Shown here piece after piece: positions 1-10,809 of a DNA stretch of 64,000 nt; position 1 is the first letter of the stretch, and each line of letters begins with the position of its first letter. The position numbers and the translations under genes are program-made. Source of the DNA: Clostridia bacterium. GTDB taxonomy: Bacteria; Bacillota; Clostridia; Oscillospirales; CAG-272. The stretch is taken from positions 32,305 through 96,304 of the forward strand of contig JAFYPF010000014.1 of NCBI GenBank assembly GCA_017547655.1, given 5' to 3'. Below the pieces are notes generated by a model. That model was given only the letters and a program-made list of their open reading frames with translations. It had not been told where the DNA came from and made no database searches.

Positions 1-2022
1 GAAGCAATTTCGTGGCATCTTGCGACGGCTTTGGGTATTGATCCTGCAAAAGCAAAGAGAATTTCTTTTAATGAGATTACGAAAACTGCGGTAAAAGCGG
101 CAATAAAGAACCCACAACCCATAAATATGGACCTTGTTAACTCACAGCAGACAAGACGAATTCTTGACAGAATAGTTGGATACAAGGCAAGTCCGTTCCT
201 TTGGAAGACACTCAAAAGCGGACTTTCTGCAGGAAGAGTACAGTCTGTTGCGACGCGTCTTATAGTTGAGCGTGAAGAAGAGATAAGAGCGTTTGTTCCC
301 ACAGAATATTGGACGATTACCTCTCATCTTTTGACTGAAAAATCAAAGAGCTTTAAATCAAGCTTTTACGGCGACAAAAACGGAAAAATTGAGCTTCACA
401 ACCAAGAGGAAACCGATAGAATTTACAACGCTGTTAAAGACGGTCCCTTCATTGTAATTTCGGTAAAGAAGGCGGTTAAACACCGTAATCCTGCGCCTCC
501 CTTTACAACATCAACACTTCAGCAGGAGGCATCAAGAAAGCTTAACTTCCGTTCGCAGAAGATTATGCAAATAGCGCAAGAGCTTTATGAAGGTATAAAC
601 ATAGGCAGTGAAAACGGAGGCGTTCACGGTCTTATAACCTATATGCGTACCGACTCGCTCCGCATATCACAGGAAGCAGCTGCAAGTGCAGAAATCTATA
701 TAAAGAGCAAATACGGCGATGAATATTATCCTGCACAGAAGAGATTTTACAAGTCAAAATCGACAGCACAAGATGCGCACGAAGCAATTCGTCCCGCTTC
801 TCTTGACTTTGAACCCGAACGTATAAAGAAATATCTTTCTACCGACCAATACAAGCTTTATAAGCTTATTTGGGATAGATTTTTGGCTTCACAAATGGCA
901 TCTGCCGAGCTCAATACGGTTAACGCAGAAATAGAATCAAACGGATATATATTCCACTCAAGCGGCTATAATATAAAATTCCACGGCTTCTTGTCAGTAT
1001 ACGATCCGGGAGATTACGGCGAATTTGCCGACACCGAAAAACAGGCAAGTCCCATTGAAATAAACGAGGGAGAAACGCTGAACTGCAACGAGATTTTGCC
1101 CGAACAGCATTTTACAGAACCCTCTCCCCGCTACACCGAAGCTTCGCTCGTAAAACAGCTTGAAGAAAAAGGAATCGGACGCCCCTCGACGTACACTCCT
1201 ATTATAACGACGATAATAGCGAGAGATTACGTAACCCGTGAGGGTAAATCTCTTAAGCCTACTTATCTCGGCGAAATGACGACAAAGCTTTTGATGGAAA
1301 ACTTCCCCGAAATTATTGACTATACGTTTACAGCGCAGATGGAGGATAAGCTTGACGCCGTTGAAAACGGAAACGACGATATGCTCCACATTCTCTCTGA
1401 ATTTTATGAAGGCTTTAAGGTAAGTCTTGCAAAGGCAGAAGAAGCGGCAAAGAACGGCGAAATAGACATTCCCCCCGAAGAGACAGATATTATATGCGAG
1501 CATTGCGGCGTGAAGATGATAGTAAAGAACGGCAGATACGGAAAATTTGCCGCTTGTCCCAACTATCCCGAATGTAAGAACACAAAGCCACTTGGCAAGG
1601 ACGGAAAGCCGAAAGAGCCCAAGAAAGAAAAAGAGAAAAAAGATACCGGCTCCACGGGTATGATTTGTGAAAAGTGCGGTTCGGAAATGGTTATACGCTC
1701 GGGAAAATTCGGTTCATTCTATGCTTGTTCGGCATACCCAAAATGCCGCAACACGAAGCAGATAACCAAAGAGATTGGTGTATCCTGCCCTATTTGCGGT
1801 TCAAAAATTGTAGCGAAGCAGGGCGGAAAGAAGCATATTACTTTCTATAGCTGTGAAAAATATCCCGAATGTAACTTCTCATCATGGGATATGCCGACGG
1901 GTGAAAAATGCCCGCAGTGCGGTGATGCCCTTCTTGTTAAGAAGCGCAAAAAGTTAGTATATTGCAGAAATGAAAAGTGCGGTTACAGCCGCGAAGAAGA
2001 AAAGGCAAAAAATGAAGACTGA
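1..2022 (+). CDS. topA: DNA topoisomerase I, 5' end cut by window
   Basis: Type IA topoisomerase that relaxes negatively supercoiled DNA. The frame is open from base 1 and reads EAISWHL, the end of the TOPRIM domain, so by family layout roughly the first 110 residues lie outside the window. The catalytic tyrosine is in YMRTDS (Tyr codon 640-642). The C-terminus carries four Cys4 zinc ribbons (CEHCG, CEKCG, CPICG, CPQCG; about 1495-2000) linked by a lysine-rich stretch; such multi-ribbon tails are common in Firmicutes enzymes. The stop overlaps the trmFO start by 11 bases, implying translational coupling. Confidence 0.97.
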   Translation, partial: EAISWHLATALGIDPAKAKRISFNEITKTAVKAAIKNPQPINMDLVNSQQTRRILDRIVGYKASPFLWKTLKSGLSAGRVQSVATRLIVEREEEIRAFVPTEYWTITSHLLTEKSKSFKSSFYGDKNGKIELHNQEETDRIYNAVKDGPFIVISVKKAVKHRNPAPPFTTSTLQQEASRKLNFRSQKIMQIAQELYEGINIGSENGGVHGLITYMRTDSLRISQEAAASAEIYIKSKYGDEYYPAQKRFYKSKSTAQDAHEAIRPASLDFEPERIKKYLSTDQYKLYKLIWDRFLASQMASAELNTVNAEIESNGYIFHSSGYNIKFHGFLSVYDPGDYGEFADTEKQASPIEINEGETLNCNEILPEQHFTEPSPRYTEASLVKQLEEKGIGRPSTYTPIITTIIARDYVTREGKSLKPTYLGEMTTKLLMENFPEIIDYTFTAQMEDKLDAVENGNDDMLHILSEFYEGFKVSLAKAEEAAKNGEIDIPPEETDIICEHCGVKMIVKNGRYGKFAACPNYPECKNTKPLGKDGKPKEPKKEKEKKDTGSTGMICEKCGSEMVIRSGKFGSFYACSAYPKCRNTKQITKEIGVSCPICGSKIVAKQGGKKHITFYSCEKYPECNFSSWDMPTGEKCPQCGDALLVKKRKKLVYCRNEKCGYSREEEKAKNED

Positions 2023-3340
2023 TAAGATAAATATATTCGGCGCAGGACTTGCGGGCTGTGAAGCTGCCTATCAAGCGGCAAAACGCGGAGTAAAGGTTAA
2101 TCTTTACGAGATGAAGCCAAAAAAGAAAACTCCCGCGCATACGTCGAATGATTTAGCCGAGCTCGTATGCTCGAACTCGCTCCGAAGCAACGTTTTGACG
2201 AATGCCGTAGGGCTTCTTAAGGAAGAATTGAACCTTATGGATTCGCTCATAATGAAGGCAGCATACGCAACACAGGTTGAAGCAGGCTCTGCATTGGCAG
2301 TAGACAGATACAAATTTTCCGAATATATTACGAAAGAAATAAAAGAAAATCCGTTGATAACCCTTATTGAAGAAGAGGTTACCTCTGTTCCCGAAGACGA
2401 GATAACGGTAATAGCGACAGGCCCTTTGACATCCGATGCTTTTTCCGAATATCTTGAAGACTTTCTCGGCAAAAGTCATTTATCATTTTTTGATGCGTCA
2501 GCGCCGATAGTTGAATATTCCACACTTGATTTGGATAAGATATACGCGGCATCACGTTACGGCAAGGGAGAGGCTTCATACCTCAACTGCCCTATGACAA
2601 AAGAGGAATATGACTTATTTTATAACGAGCTTATAAACGCAGAGGAAGCGCACTTAAAGGAATTCGACTCAAATTCACAGAAGAAGCCTAACGTTTTTGA
2701 GGGTTGTATGCCCGTTGAGGTTATGGCAAGAAGAGGATATGATACTCTTCGTTACGGTCCTTTGAAGCCCGTAGGTCTTCCCGACCCCAAGACGGGCAAA
2801 GAGCCTTACGCCGTAATTCAGCTTCGTCAGGAAAATTCCGAGAAGACTATGTATAACCTCGTTGGATTTCAGACTCACTTGACTTTCGGCGAACAAAAAA
2901 GAGTATTTTCTTTAATACCCGGACTTGAAAATGCGACCTTTTTGCGTTACGGCGTTATGCACCGAAATACGTTTATTAACTCCCCTGCTTGTTTGGACTG
3001 TTTTTACTCGATGAGAAATAGACCGAACGTATTTTTTGCAGGACAGATGACGGGTGTTGAGGGTTACGTTGAGTCGACGTCAAGCGGTTTTGTTGCAGGT
3101 GTAAACGCTGCAAGACTCGCAAAAGGCGAAGAGCTTATTGATTTCCCGAACATTACCGCAATAGGCGCTTTGGCACACTACATAAGCGACGAAAACGTTG
3201 TAAATTTCCAGCCTATGAACGCCAACTTCGGACTTGTTGTAAACCTTGAAACAAAAGTAAAGGGCGGAAAACGCTTTAGAAATGAAGCTTTGGCAAACCG
3301 TTCTATTGAATTTATAAACAGCATAAAAGATAAGATATAG
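2012..3340 (+). CDS. trmFO: Folate/FAD-dependent tRNA (uracil-54-C5) methyltransferase
   Basis: Makes ribothymidine at position 54 of tRNA using methylenetetrahydrofolate and FADH2, the route used by many Gram-positive bacteria instead of SAM-dependent TrmA. The N-terminus has the FAD-binding [10 protein letters not shown] motif directly after MKTDKINIF. The family motif LVCSNSLRS supplies the nucleophilic cysteine region, and [11 protein letters not shown] is the C-terminal FAD-domain signature. About 442 residues, normal length. ATG 2012 is chosen over an in-frame GTG-type start at 1970 because the latter lies deep in topA and adds a non-homologous lysine-rich tail. topA-trmFO adjacency is common in Firmicutes. 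Confidence 0.96.
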   Translation: MKTDKINIFGAGLAGCEAAYQAAKRGVKVNLYEMKPKKKTPAHTSNDLAELVCSNSLRSNVLTNAVGLLKEELNLMDSLIMKAAYATQVEAGSALAVDRYKFSEYITKEIKENPLITLIEEEVTSVPEDEITVIATGPLTSDAFSEYLEDFLGKSHLSFFDASAPIVEYSTLDLDKIYAASRYGKGEASYLNCPMTKEEYDLFYNELINAEEAHLKEFDSNSQKKPNVFEGCMPVEVMARRGYDTLRYGPLKPVGLPDPKTGKEPYAVIQLRQENSEKTMYNLVGFQTHLTFGEQKRVFSLIPGLENATFLRYGVMHRNTFINSPACLDCFYSMRNRPNVFFAGQMTGVEGYVESTSSGFVAGVNAARLAKGEELIDFPNITAIGALAHYISDENVVNFQPMNANFGLVVNLETKVKGGKRFRNEALANRSIEFINSIKDKI

Positions 3341-3368
3341 TTCTTCAAAATCTATTAGGAGAAAATAT

Positions 3369-4400
3369 ATGAGGATTATCGTTGATATAATGGGCGCCGA
3401 CAAATCCCCCGCAGAATTTGTAGAGGGAGCGTTGATGGCGGCAAAAGAATACGGCTGTGACATAACCCTTGTCGGTGATGCTTTGGATATTTATTCGGCA
3501 TTTGAAAAGACAAATTTACCCACCGACCGTATCGAGATAGTTGATGTGCCCTACTATATAACCATGGAAGACTCGCCTATGAGTGTTGTTAAAGAGAAAA
3601 ACAACTCGTCCATGCACGAGGGCTTAAAACTTCTTGCAGAGGGCAAGGGCGATGCGTTTGTAAGCGCAGGTAATACTGGTGCTCTTCTTGCAGGCGCTAC
3701 CTTTATCGTAAGAAGAATAAGAGGTCTCCGAGCCGCAATAGGAACAATACTGCCTCTCACAAAACCCGTTTTGCTTGTAGATTCGGGCGCAAACATAAAC
3801 GTTACTCCCGAAAATCTTGAGCAGTTTGCAAGAATGGGCTCGATATATATGGAACGTCTGCACGGCATAAAGAACCCCACCGTAGGGCTGCTCAACAACG
3901 GAGCAGAACCAACCAAGGGAACGGATTTACACAGAGAGACGTATCAGAAGTTATCCGAATCCGATATAAACTTTATAGGCAATATTGAGGGCAGAGATAT
4001 TCCGTTTGCAAAGGCGGACGTAGTTGTTACCGACGGTTTTACGGGCAACGTTGTATTAAAGCTCACAGAGGGCTTTGGCAAGTTTATGATAGACCAGTTA
4101 AAATCCCTCTTTACGTCAAACATTGTAAGCAAGGCATCGGCTTTGGTTCTCACAACGACACTTAAGGCTTTTAAAAAGAAGTTTGATGCTTCCGAATACG
4201 GCGGCGCACCCCTGCTCGGCATATCAAAGCCGGTTATCAAAGCGCACGGTTCAGCGGATGCGAAAGCTGTAAAGAATGCGATTAAACAGGCTATATATTA
4301 CGTTAATACGGGAATAATAGTTGAAATTGCACGTCAGTCATCACAGCTTACAGTAAAAACACTAAAGAAAGAAACCGAAAAGATAGGCGAAGATAAATGA
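3369..4400 (+). CDS. plsX: Phosphate acyltransferase PlsX
   Basis: Converts acyl-ACP and phosphate to acyl-phosphate for the PlsY step of phospholipid synthesis; peripheral membrane enzyme. The 343-residue product starts MRIIVDIMGADKSP and carries the family sequences SAGNTGAL, ARMGSIYM and GFTGNVVLKLTEG. An AGGAG ribosome site (about 3357) precedes the ATG. The stop overlaps the rnc start by four bases (ATGA). In many Firmicutes acpP sits between plsX and rnc; here it is absent. Confidence 0.96.
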   Translation: MRIIVDIMGADKSPAEFVEGALMAAKEYGCDITLVGDALDIYSAFEKTNLPTDRIEIVDVPYYITMEDSPMSVVKEKNNSSMHEGLKLLAEGKGDAFVSAGNTGALLAGATFIVRRIRGLRAAIGTILPLTKPVLLVDSGANINVTPENLEQFARMGSIYMERLHGIKNPTVGLLNNGAEPTKGTDLHRETYQKLSESDINFIGNIEGRDIPFAKADVVVTDGFTGNVVLKLTEGFGKFMIDQLKSLFTSNIVSKASALVLTTTLKAFKKKFDASEYGGAPLLGISKPVIKAHGSADAKAVKNAIKQAIYYVNTGIIVEIARQSSQLTVKTLKKETEKIGEDK

Positions 4401-5122
4401 ATATAACTGATATAAACGAGCTTATTGAGATAATAAAAGGGCTTGAAAAAAAGTTAAATTATACGTTCAAAAACAAGCCCATTTTGATAAAAGCGTTGTC
4501 ACATTCATCATTTGCAAACGAGCTTAAATCAAAGAACATAAAGACCGAATGTAACGAAAGACTTGAATTTTTCGGAGACTCGGTTTTGTCTTTGACCGTA
4601 AGCGAATATCTTTACACGAACTATCCCGATTTGCCCGAGGGCGAACTGTCGAAGGTAAGAGCGGGAACAGTGTGCGAAAAAGCACTCGCAAAATTTGCAC
4701 GTGAGATTGAACTCGGAAAATATCTTTTCCTCGGCCACGGCGAAGAGATAACGAACGGCAGAGAAAGACCGTCAATTCTTGCAGATGCATTTGAAGCGGT
4801 GTTGGCGGCAATGTTTATTGACGGCGGAATTGAGCCCGTTAAGTCATTTCTCCTTCCCTTTGCGACCGAAGAGATAAAAAAGATTATAGCAAGAGGAAAT
4901 ACGAAAGACTATAAATCTATGCTCCAACAGTTTATACAGCAAGAACAAGGAGACGTGCTCGAATACAGACTCGTAAACGAAAGCGGCCCCGCCCACGAAA
5001 GACTGTTTGAGACCGAAGCTTATTTGAATAATAACGTTATCGGAAAAGGCATCGGACGAAGCAAACGCGAGTCGGAACAGATGGCTGCCAAAGAAGCACT
5101 TGCTTTATTCGGTCAAACATAA
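4397..5122 (+). CDS. rnc: Ribonuclease III
   Basis: Cuts double-stranded RNA, including rRNA precursors. The catalytic signature NERLEFFGDSVLSL is at residues 52-65, with the second acidic cluster (DAFEAVLAA) near 130. A double-stranded RNA-binding domain occupies about residues 160-237 (DYKSMLQQFIQ to RESEQMAAKEAL). 241 residues, standard length. It overlaps plsX by four bases. A perfect palindrome lies just after the stop, so transcription may be weakened before the radical SAM gene. Confidence 0.97.
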   Translation: MNITDINELIEIIKGLEKKLNYTFKNKPILIKALSHSSFANELKSKNIKTECNERLEFFGDSVLSLTVSEYLYTNYPDLPEGELSKVRAGTVCEKALAKFAREIELGKYLFLGHGEEITNGRERPSILADAFEAVLAAMFIDGGIEPVKSFLLPFATEEIKKIIARGNTKDYKSMLQQFIQQEQGDVLEYRLVNESGPAHERLFETEAYLNNNVIGKGIGRSKRESEQMAAKEALALFGQT

Positions 5123-5129
5123 TAATAAC

Positions 5130-5156
5130 GCGGAAACTTTTTAAAAAAGTTTCCGC
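5130..5156. repeat. 27-bp palindrome, possible terminator
   Basis: Arms GCGGAAAC and GTTTCCGC flank an A/T-rich centre (TTTTTAAAAAA), forming a near-perfect hairpin eight bases after the rnc stop. The sequence continues with CTTCAAAAACTTTGC. Similar A/T-centred palindromes next to AAAAACTTTGC occur at 29112-29205, so this looks like one member of a dispersed family rather than a dedicated terminator; a downstream U-run is lacking. Confidence 0.6.
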
Positions 5157-5200
5157 ACCTTCAAAAACTTTGCAAAAACGATTTATTTGGAGAGTACAAA

Positions 5201-6211
5201 TTGAAACACGTAAATATACCGGTATTTATACCGCATTTAGGTTGCCCGAATGACTGTGTTTTCTGTAACCAGAAACGCATTTCGGGCACGTCTTGTTTTA
5301 ACAAAAACGACGTTGACAATATTATAAAAAACGCACTATCTACAGTAGATACAACAAACTATGAAACCGAGATAGCTTTCTTCGGAGGCAGCTTTACAGG
5401 CATCGACAGAAACGATATGATATACCTGCTCGAGACTGCATACAAGTATATAAAACAAGGGTTTGTAACCTCAATCAGACTGTCAACCCGCCCCGACTAT
5501 ATTGACGAAGAAATACTCGATATTTTGCAGTCGTACAGGGTAAAAAACATAGAACTCGGACTACAGTCAATGGACGATGAAGTTTTAAAAATCACCCAAA
5601 GAGGACACACGTCAGAACAGGCGAGAAAGGCTTGTAAATTGATAAAGAAATACGGCTTTAATCTCATAGGTCAAATGATGATAGGACTCCCCGGCTCAAC
5701 CCTCGAAAAAGAGATAAATACGGCTGAAATAATAGCAAATTTATGCGACGGAGCAAGGGTATACCCCACCGTTGTATTAAGGGAAACCGAGCTTTGCGAT
5801 ATGGCAAAAAGGGGCGAATATACCCCTCTTCGTCTTGACGATACGATAGAAAGAACGGGCGAGGTTTTGCTTGTATTTGACAAAGCAAAAAAGCCGGTTA
5901 TAAGAATAGGCTTACAGTCGGGCGACGAACTGTATGACCCCGACGTTGTATACGGCGGAGACTACCACCCCGCAATAGGTGAATTAGCCGAAAATTACGT
6001 GTATTACAAAAGAATATGCGAAGAGCTGAACGGTAAGCAAACAGAAGGAAAAGACATTATTGTTTACTGCTCTGCGGGATGTGTTTCAAAGGTTATAGGC
6101 CAGAAAAAAACCAATAAAATAAACTTAACAAAAAATTATAATATAAAATCTCTGAAAATTGTTGAAAAAAATGATATAAAGGGTTATAATATTATATTAG
6201 ACATATTATGA
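5201..6211 (+). CDS. Radical SAM protein, Elp3-like core
   Basis: Radical SAM enzyme of unknown substrate. The [4Fe-4S] cysteine motif is CPNDCVFC near residues 14-21. EIAFFGGSFTGI and GLQSMDDEVLKITQRGH match the radical SAM core related to Elp3 (COG1243-like), but the acetyltransferase domain of Elp3 is absent and the last 60 residues are lysine/asparagine rich without a recognisable domain. Translation probably starts at TTG 5201, preceded by TTTGGAGAG at about 5186-5194; no better ATG lies near. A radical SAM gene between rnc and smc is a recurring Clostridia arrangement. Confidence 0.85.
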   Translation: MKHVNIPVFIPHLGCPNDCVFCNQKRISGTSCFNKNDVDNIIKNALSTVDTTNYETEIAFFGGSFTGIDRNDMIYLLETAYKYIKQGFVTSIRLSTRPDYIDEEILDILQSYRVKNIELGLQSMDDEVLKITQRGHTSEQARKACKLIKKYGFNLIGQMMIGLPGSTLEKEINTAEIIANLCDGARVYPTVVLRETELCDMAKRGEYTPLRLDDTIERTGEVLLVFDKAKKPVIRIGLQSGDELYDPDVVYGGDYHPAIGELAENYVYYKRICEELNGKQTEGKDIIVYCSAGCVSKVIGQKKTNKINLTKNYNIKSLKIVEKNDIKGYNIILDIL

Positions 6212-6253
6212 TTATTTTAGGATAGTTAAGAAAAAGATACCGAAAGGGGGCTA

Positions 6254-9200
6254 ATGCCGAAAATGCGATTAAAATCACTTGAATTACACGGTTTCAAGTC
6301 TTTTCCCGACAAGACGACAATAAACTTCGATGACGGTATGACCGTTATAGTAGGCCCTAACGGAAGCGGTAAATCAAACATATCCGATGCTATGCGTTGG
6401 GTTCTCGGAGAACTTTCAAGCAAAAACATACGCGGAACAAAAATGGAAGACGTTATATTCGGCGGTTCGGCTTCGCGCAGTCCTATGGGCTATGCGGAGG
6501 TTTCTCTGCTTATAGACAACACAGGCGACGGAAACAGAATCGACGTTGATTATGACGAAGTTGAAGTTACGAGGAGATATTACCGTTCGGGCGAAAGTGA
6601 ATATATGATAAATCGCCGTCCTGCAAGGCTCAAGGACATTCACGAGATGTTTATGAATACCGGTGTGGGTAAGACGGGATATTCGATAGTCAGCCAGGGT
6701 AAAGCGGCTGAAATTATATCTCAAAAGAGCGACGAAAGAAGAAACATTTTCGAAGAGGCTGCAGGTATTTCAAAATACCGTTACAAGAAAAACGAGGCAG
6801 AACGCAAGCTTGCGTCTACGAACGATAACCTCGTACGTCTCAATGACATTAAATACGAGCTTGAGGGCAGAATAGGCCCGCTTGAAAAAGAGGCGGAAAA
6901 AGCAAAGAGATATCTTGAATTTTACGACAAGAAGAAGAACGCCGACATATCTCTCTGGCTTTATGACACAAAGGAATTAAGAGAAAGACTTACCAAAGCG
7001 GAAAACGATTACGTGCTTTCGGGCAAGGAGCTTGAAATTGCCGACGAAACGATACAGTCTTTGGAAAATCAAAACGAGAGACTTTTTGAGGCTTCTCAAG
7101 AAAACAAGATGAAGACCGAAAAGAACTCGAATGAATTGCAGGTTGCAAACGACAAGAGATACGGTCTTGAAAGTAACTTAAAGGTTCTCAAGAACGATAT
7201 TGAACATATCACGCAGTTAAAATTACAGGCAGAAAACGAGCTTACTCTCCGTGCCGAGGAAAAGAACAATACCGAAAAGGCCTTGGAAGAGGCAAAGGAA
7301 AAATTAGAAGAGCTTAAGAACACCCTTGCAAAATCGGAAATCGAAAGAACTTCTGCCGACGAGATGCTCGAAAAGGGCTTACTTGAACTTGTTGAGCTTG
7401 AAAATAAGCTTGAACAGGCGGAAGCTATTATTAAGCTCAAGGAAGAAGAAGCGGTAAATAAGCAGATTGAGCTCTCTTCCCTTTCGGGTTCAAGAAAGAG
7501 CGAAGACGAAAGATGCGAAACCTTAAAGGTTGAAATAGCAGAGCTTAAAGAAGCTATGTCGATTCTTGAAGACAGAGCAAGCAAAGCCGAAAAGACGGTT
7601 TTGGGATATAAGCAGAAAGCCGACGAGGCAAAGAGTTTGGCGGACGAAGCTGAAAACGCTATTCAAGCACTCGAAGCAAAGATAAAAGAACTGAACGATA
7701 AGCTCAACTCTTTGTATATTGATATGGCGTCGAAGAAACAGCGAGCAGAAACATTGACTCGAATGGAAGAACACTTTGAGGGATATGCAAACAGCGTTCG
7801 TTTTGTTATGAACGAAAGCAACAATGGTACGCTCGGCGGTGTATACGGTCCCGTATCAAAGCTTATAAGCGTTAACAGAAAGTACACCGTTGCTATAGAG
7901 ACGGCTCTCGGCGGAAACTTGCAGAATATAGTTGTAAAAGACGAAGCTTCTGCGAAAAAGGCTATTGCGCTTCTCAAGGAAAGAAATGCGGGAAGAGCTA
8001 CTTTCTACCCATTGACCTCGATTCAGGTACAGAAACTTACCGTTGACGTTAAGACGCTGTCATCTATGAACGGCTATATCGGTATTGCAAGCGAGCTTAC
8101 TGAATGTGAAGACAAGTTTCAAATAGTAAGCGAATTTTTGCTTGGCAGAACAGTAGTTTTTGATACTATTGACAATGCAAGTATAGCTGCAAAGCAGCTT
8201 AACTACAAAGTTAGACTTGTAACGCTTGACGGTCAGCTTATAAATGCGGGCGGTTCATATACGGGCGGTTCTTCAAAGAAGGACAGCGGTATGCTTACCC
8301 GAGTTTCCGAAATAGAGAAGCTGAAAAAAGAATGTGAAAAGCTTACAAAGGATACAGAGTCGGTTAACATAGAGATAGAAAACGTAAACAAGGAAAAGGA
8401 ATCACTTACAAGAAAACGTGACTCACACCTCGGCAACACTTCTCTTCTCAACTCGCTTCTCAACGCAGAAAACACACAATACGAGGTTTTGAAATCTCAG
8501 CTTGCATCAGATGAAAAGAGCTTATCCGAATTGTCTGATGAGCTTAACAGACTTGAGAGAGCCGATGATTTTTACCGTGAGAAGAAAGAAAAGATTGACG
8601 GTGAGTTAAAAGAAATCAACGCCCTTATTGAAGCCGGCAGAGATGAGCAGAACACCATAAAGAACGATATTACGGCAAAGAATACCGAAATTGAAGCTTT
8701 GCGCGAGAGAAATAGCAATTCTGTTATTCGTTTGACCGAAGACAGAAAAGATTTGGAAAATCTTCAAAAAAACGTTGAATCCACTCAAAATCTGCTTATT
8801 TCTCTTGTTGAACGTATATCTTTAGGCAATAGCGAGCTTGAATCACTTGAAACAAAGAAGGCTCTTGCAGAATCGAAGATTGCAACAACCGAAGAATCGC
8901 TTTCGGAAGTTCTTAATATAATTTCCACCCTTGAAAAAGAAAAGGGAGATTATACTGAAAAGAACGACGAATACGAAAAGAGAATAAACGACCTTCGAGT
9001 AAAGATAAAAGAAAAGACGAACGACAGAGAGCTTGTATTCAGAGCATATACAAAGCTTGAGGGGCTTTGTCAGCAGCTTAAGAACGACCTCGATAAATCA
9101 AGCGAACGTATCTGGGAGGAATATGAGCTTACTTATTCCGCAGCAGCAGAACTACCGCTTCCCGAGGTTACAAACGAAAACAAAAGCGAGCTGTCGAAAC

Positions 9201-9859
9201 AGCTTGCAGAATATAAAGGCAAGCTTAAGGGACTCGGTCACGTTAACGTCAGTGCAATAGACGAGTATAAGGAAGTAAAAGAAAGATACGACTTTATGCA
9301 CACGCAGATAACCGACCTTGAAAATGCTGAAAAGCAGCTTTCCGATATTATCGTTAAGCTTGAAGCCGAAATGCGAGACAAATTCTCTCAAACGATGAAA
9401 GACGTTAATATGCACTTTAAGACGGTATTCCGCGAACTGTTCGGAGGCGGTACTGCAGAGCTTATACTGACCAACCCCGACGACGTATTGACAAGCGGTA
9501 TCGATATTAACGTAGCTCCTCCCGGAAAGATAATCAAGAACCTCGTTTCTCTCTCGGGCGGAGAACAAGCTTTCGTTGCTATCGCCCTCTTCTTTGCGAT
9601 ACTTAAAGTTAATCCCACACCGTTCTGCATTTTCGACGAAATCGAGTCGGCGCTCGACGAGGTAAACGTTGTAAGATTTGCAGAATATGCAAGAAAATAT
9701 TCGGATGCAACCCAGTTTATTATGATTACCCACAGAAGAGGTACTATGGAATCGGCTGATACACTTTACGGCGTAACCATGTACGAAAAGGGTATTTCAA
9801 AGGTACTCGCGGTTAACGTACGCGATATTGAAGATAAACTCGGCGTTAAGCTTGAATAG
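6254..9859 (+). CDS. smc: Chromosome segregation protein SMC
   Basis: ATPase of the SMC-ScpAB condensin that loops and compacts the chromosome. 1201 residues. Walker A GPNGSGKS is at residues 34-41. Long coiled coils flank a hinge at about 510-680 (GGVYGPVSKLI to INAGGSYTGGS). The C-terminal head has the ABC signature LSGGEQAF and Walker B FCIFDEIESALDE. ATG 6254 is supported by GAAAGGGGG at 6241-6249; a second ATG three codons on is less well spaced. smc-ftsY pairing is typical of Firmicutes. Confidence 0.98.
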   Translation: MPKMRLKSLELHGFKSFPDKTTINFDDGMTVIVGPNGSGKSNISDAMRWVLGELSSKNIRGTKMEDVIFGGSASRSPMGYAEVSLLIDNTGDGNRIDVDYDEVEVTRRYYRSGESEYMINRRPARLKDIHEMFMNTGVGKTGYSIVSQGKAAEIISQKSDERRNIFEEAAGISKYRYKKNEAERKLASTNDNLVRLNDIKYELEGRIGPLEKEAEKAKRYLEFYDKKKNADISLWLYDTKELRERLTKAENDYVLSGKELEIADETIQSLENQNERLFEASQENKMKTEKNSNELQVANDKRYGLESNLKVLKNDIEHITQLKLQAENELTLRAEEKNNTEKALEEAKEKLEELKNTLAKSEIERTSADEMLEKGLLELVELENKLEQAEAIIKLKEEEAVNKQIELSSLSGSRKSEDERCETLKVEIAELKEAMSILEDRASKAEKTVLGYKQKADEAKSLADEAENAIQALEAKIKELNDKLNSLYIDMASKKQRAETLTRMEEHFEGYANSVRFVMNESNNGTLGGVYGPVSKLISVNRKYTVAIETALGGNLQNIVVKDEASAKKAIALLKERNAGRATFYPLTSIQVQKLTVDVKTLSSMNGYIGIASELTECEDKFQIVSEFLLGRTVVFDTIDNASIAAKQLNYKVRLVTLDGQLINAGGSYTGGSSKKDSGMLTRVSEIEKLKKECEKLTKDTESVNIEIENVNKEKESLTRKRDSHLGNTSLLNSLLNAENTQYEVLKSQLASDEKSLSELSDELNRLERADDFYREKKEKIDGELKEINALIEAGRDEQNTIKNDITAKNTEIEALRERNSNSVIRLTEDRKDLENLQKNVESTQNLLISLVERISLGNSELESLETKKALAESKIATTEESLSEVLNIISTLEKEKGDYTEKNDEYEKRINDLRVKIKEKTNDRELVFRAYTKLEGLCQQLKNDLDKSSERIWEEYELTYSAAAELPLPEVTNENKSELSKQLAEYKGKLKGLGHVNVSAIDEYKEVKERYDFMHTQITDLENAEKQLSDIIVKLEAEMRDKFSQTMKDVNMHFKTVFRELFGGGTAELILTNPDDVLTSGIDINVAPPGKIIKNLVSLSGGEQAFVAIALFFAILKVNPTPFCIFDEIESALDEVNVVRFAEYARKYSDATQFIMITHRRGTMESADTLYGVTMYEKGISKVLAVNVRDIEDKLGVKLE

Positions 9860-9891
9860 TACATAATATTGATATTCAGAAAGGTTAGAAT

Positions 9892-10797
9892 ATGTCATTT
9901 TTCGAAAAACTGAAAAACGGTCTTGAAAAGACAAAATCATCGATATTCGGACAGGTAAACAATCTTTTCAAAGCATTTGTAAAGGTTGATGAAGACCTGC
10001 TTGAAGAGCTTGAAGAACTGCTTATTGCGGCAGACGTAGGCTTTGAATCGACCGAAGAGATTATAGAAAAGCTTCGCGAAAGAATAAAAGATGAACGTCT
10101 TTCAGATGCAGAAGAAACAAAGGAAGCCTTGATTGAAATATTAAAGGGTATGATAGGCGAAGGCGAACAGCTTAACCTTTCTACCACACCTGCGGTTATC
10201 CTTGTTATCGGAGTTAACGGGGTTGGTAAGACAACGTCTATAGCGAAGATTGCGCATCACCTTATATCTTCGGGTAAAAAGGTGGTACTTGCGGCAGCGG
10301 ATACGTTCCGCGCGGCAGCTATTGACCAGCTTCAGATATGGGCTGACCGAGCAGGCGCAGACCTAATAAAGAATTCAGAGGGCTCGGATCCTGCGGCAGT
10401 TGTGTTTGATGCTGTATCTGCGGCAAAAAGCAGAAAGGCAGACGTTCTTATAATAGATACTGCGGGCAGACTTCACAACAAGAAGAACCTTATGGACGAA
10501 CTTGCGAAGATAAACCGAGTAATAGGAAGAGAGCTCCCCGATGCGGCGAGAGAAACGTTACTCGTTCTTGACTCGACGACGGGACAAAACGCCGTAAGAC
10601 AAGCAAAGGAATTCAAGAATTCCGCAGAGATTACGGGACTTGTTTTAACCAAGCTCGACGGAACCGCAAAGGGCGGCATCGTGTTCTCCATAAAGAACGA
10701 GCTCGATATTCCCGTTAAATACATCGGTGTAGGCGAAAAGATAGACGACCTGCAGCCTTTCTCCGCAGACGATTTTGTAAAGGCTTTGTTTGAATAA
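9892..10797 (+). CDS. ftsY: Signal recognition particle receptor FtsY
   Basis: GTPase that docks SRP-ribosome complexes at the membrane translocon. 301 residues: short NG-type protein without the long acidic A domain of E. coli. N domain about residues 1-95; G domain with GVNGVGKTTS, DTFRAAAIDQL, DTAGR and TKLDGTAKGG. GAAAGG ribosome site at about 9880. It follows smc by 32 bases and precedes rdgB by 12, so all are probably one transcript. The ylxM-ffh pair that follows ftsY in Bacillus is not here. Confidence 0.97.
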   Translation: MSFFEKLKNGLEKTKSSIFGQVNNLFKAFVKVDEDLLEELEELLIAADVGFESTEEIIEKLRERIKDERLSDAEETKEALIEILKGMIGEGEQLNLSTTPAVILVIGVNGVGKTTSIAKIAHHLISSGKKVVLAAADTFRAAAIDQLQIWADRAGADLIKNSEGSDPAAVVFDAVSAAKSRKADVLIIDTAGRLHNKKNLMDELAKINRVIGRELPDAARETLLVLDSTTGQNAVRQAKEFKNSAEITGLVLTKLDGTAKGGIVFSIKNELDIPVKYIGVGEKIDDLQPFSADDFVKALFE

Positions 10798-10809
10798 GAG
10801 GGTGTTATT

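Noticed and set aside
994-1503. Minus-strand frame of 169 codons inside topA
   Set aside because: Fully antisense to a conserved enzyme; no homology and no start signals. The same holds for other long antisense frames in smc, argG, argH and thrS.
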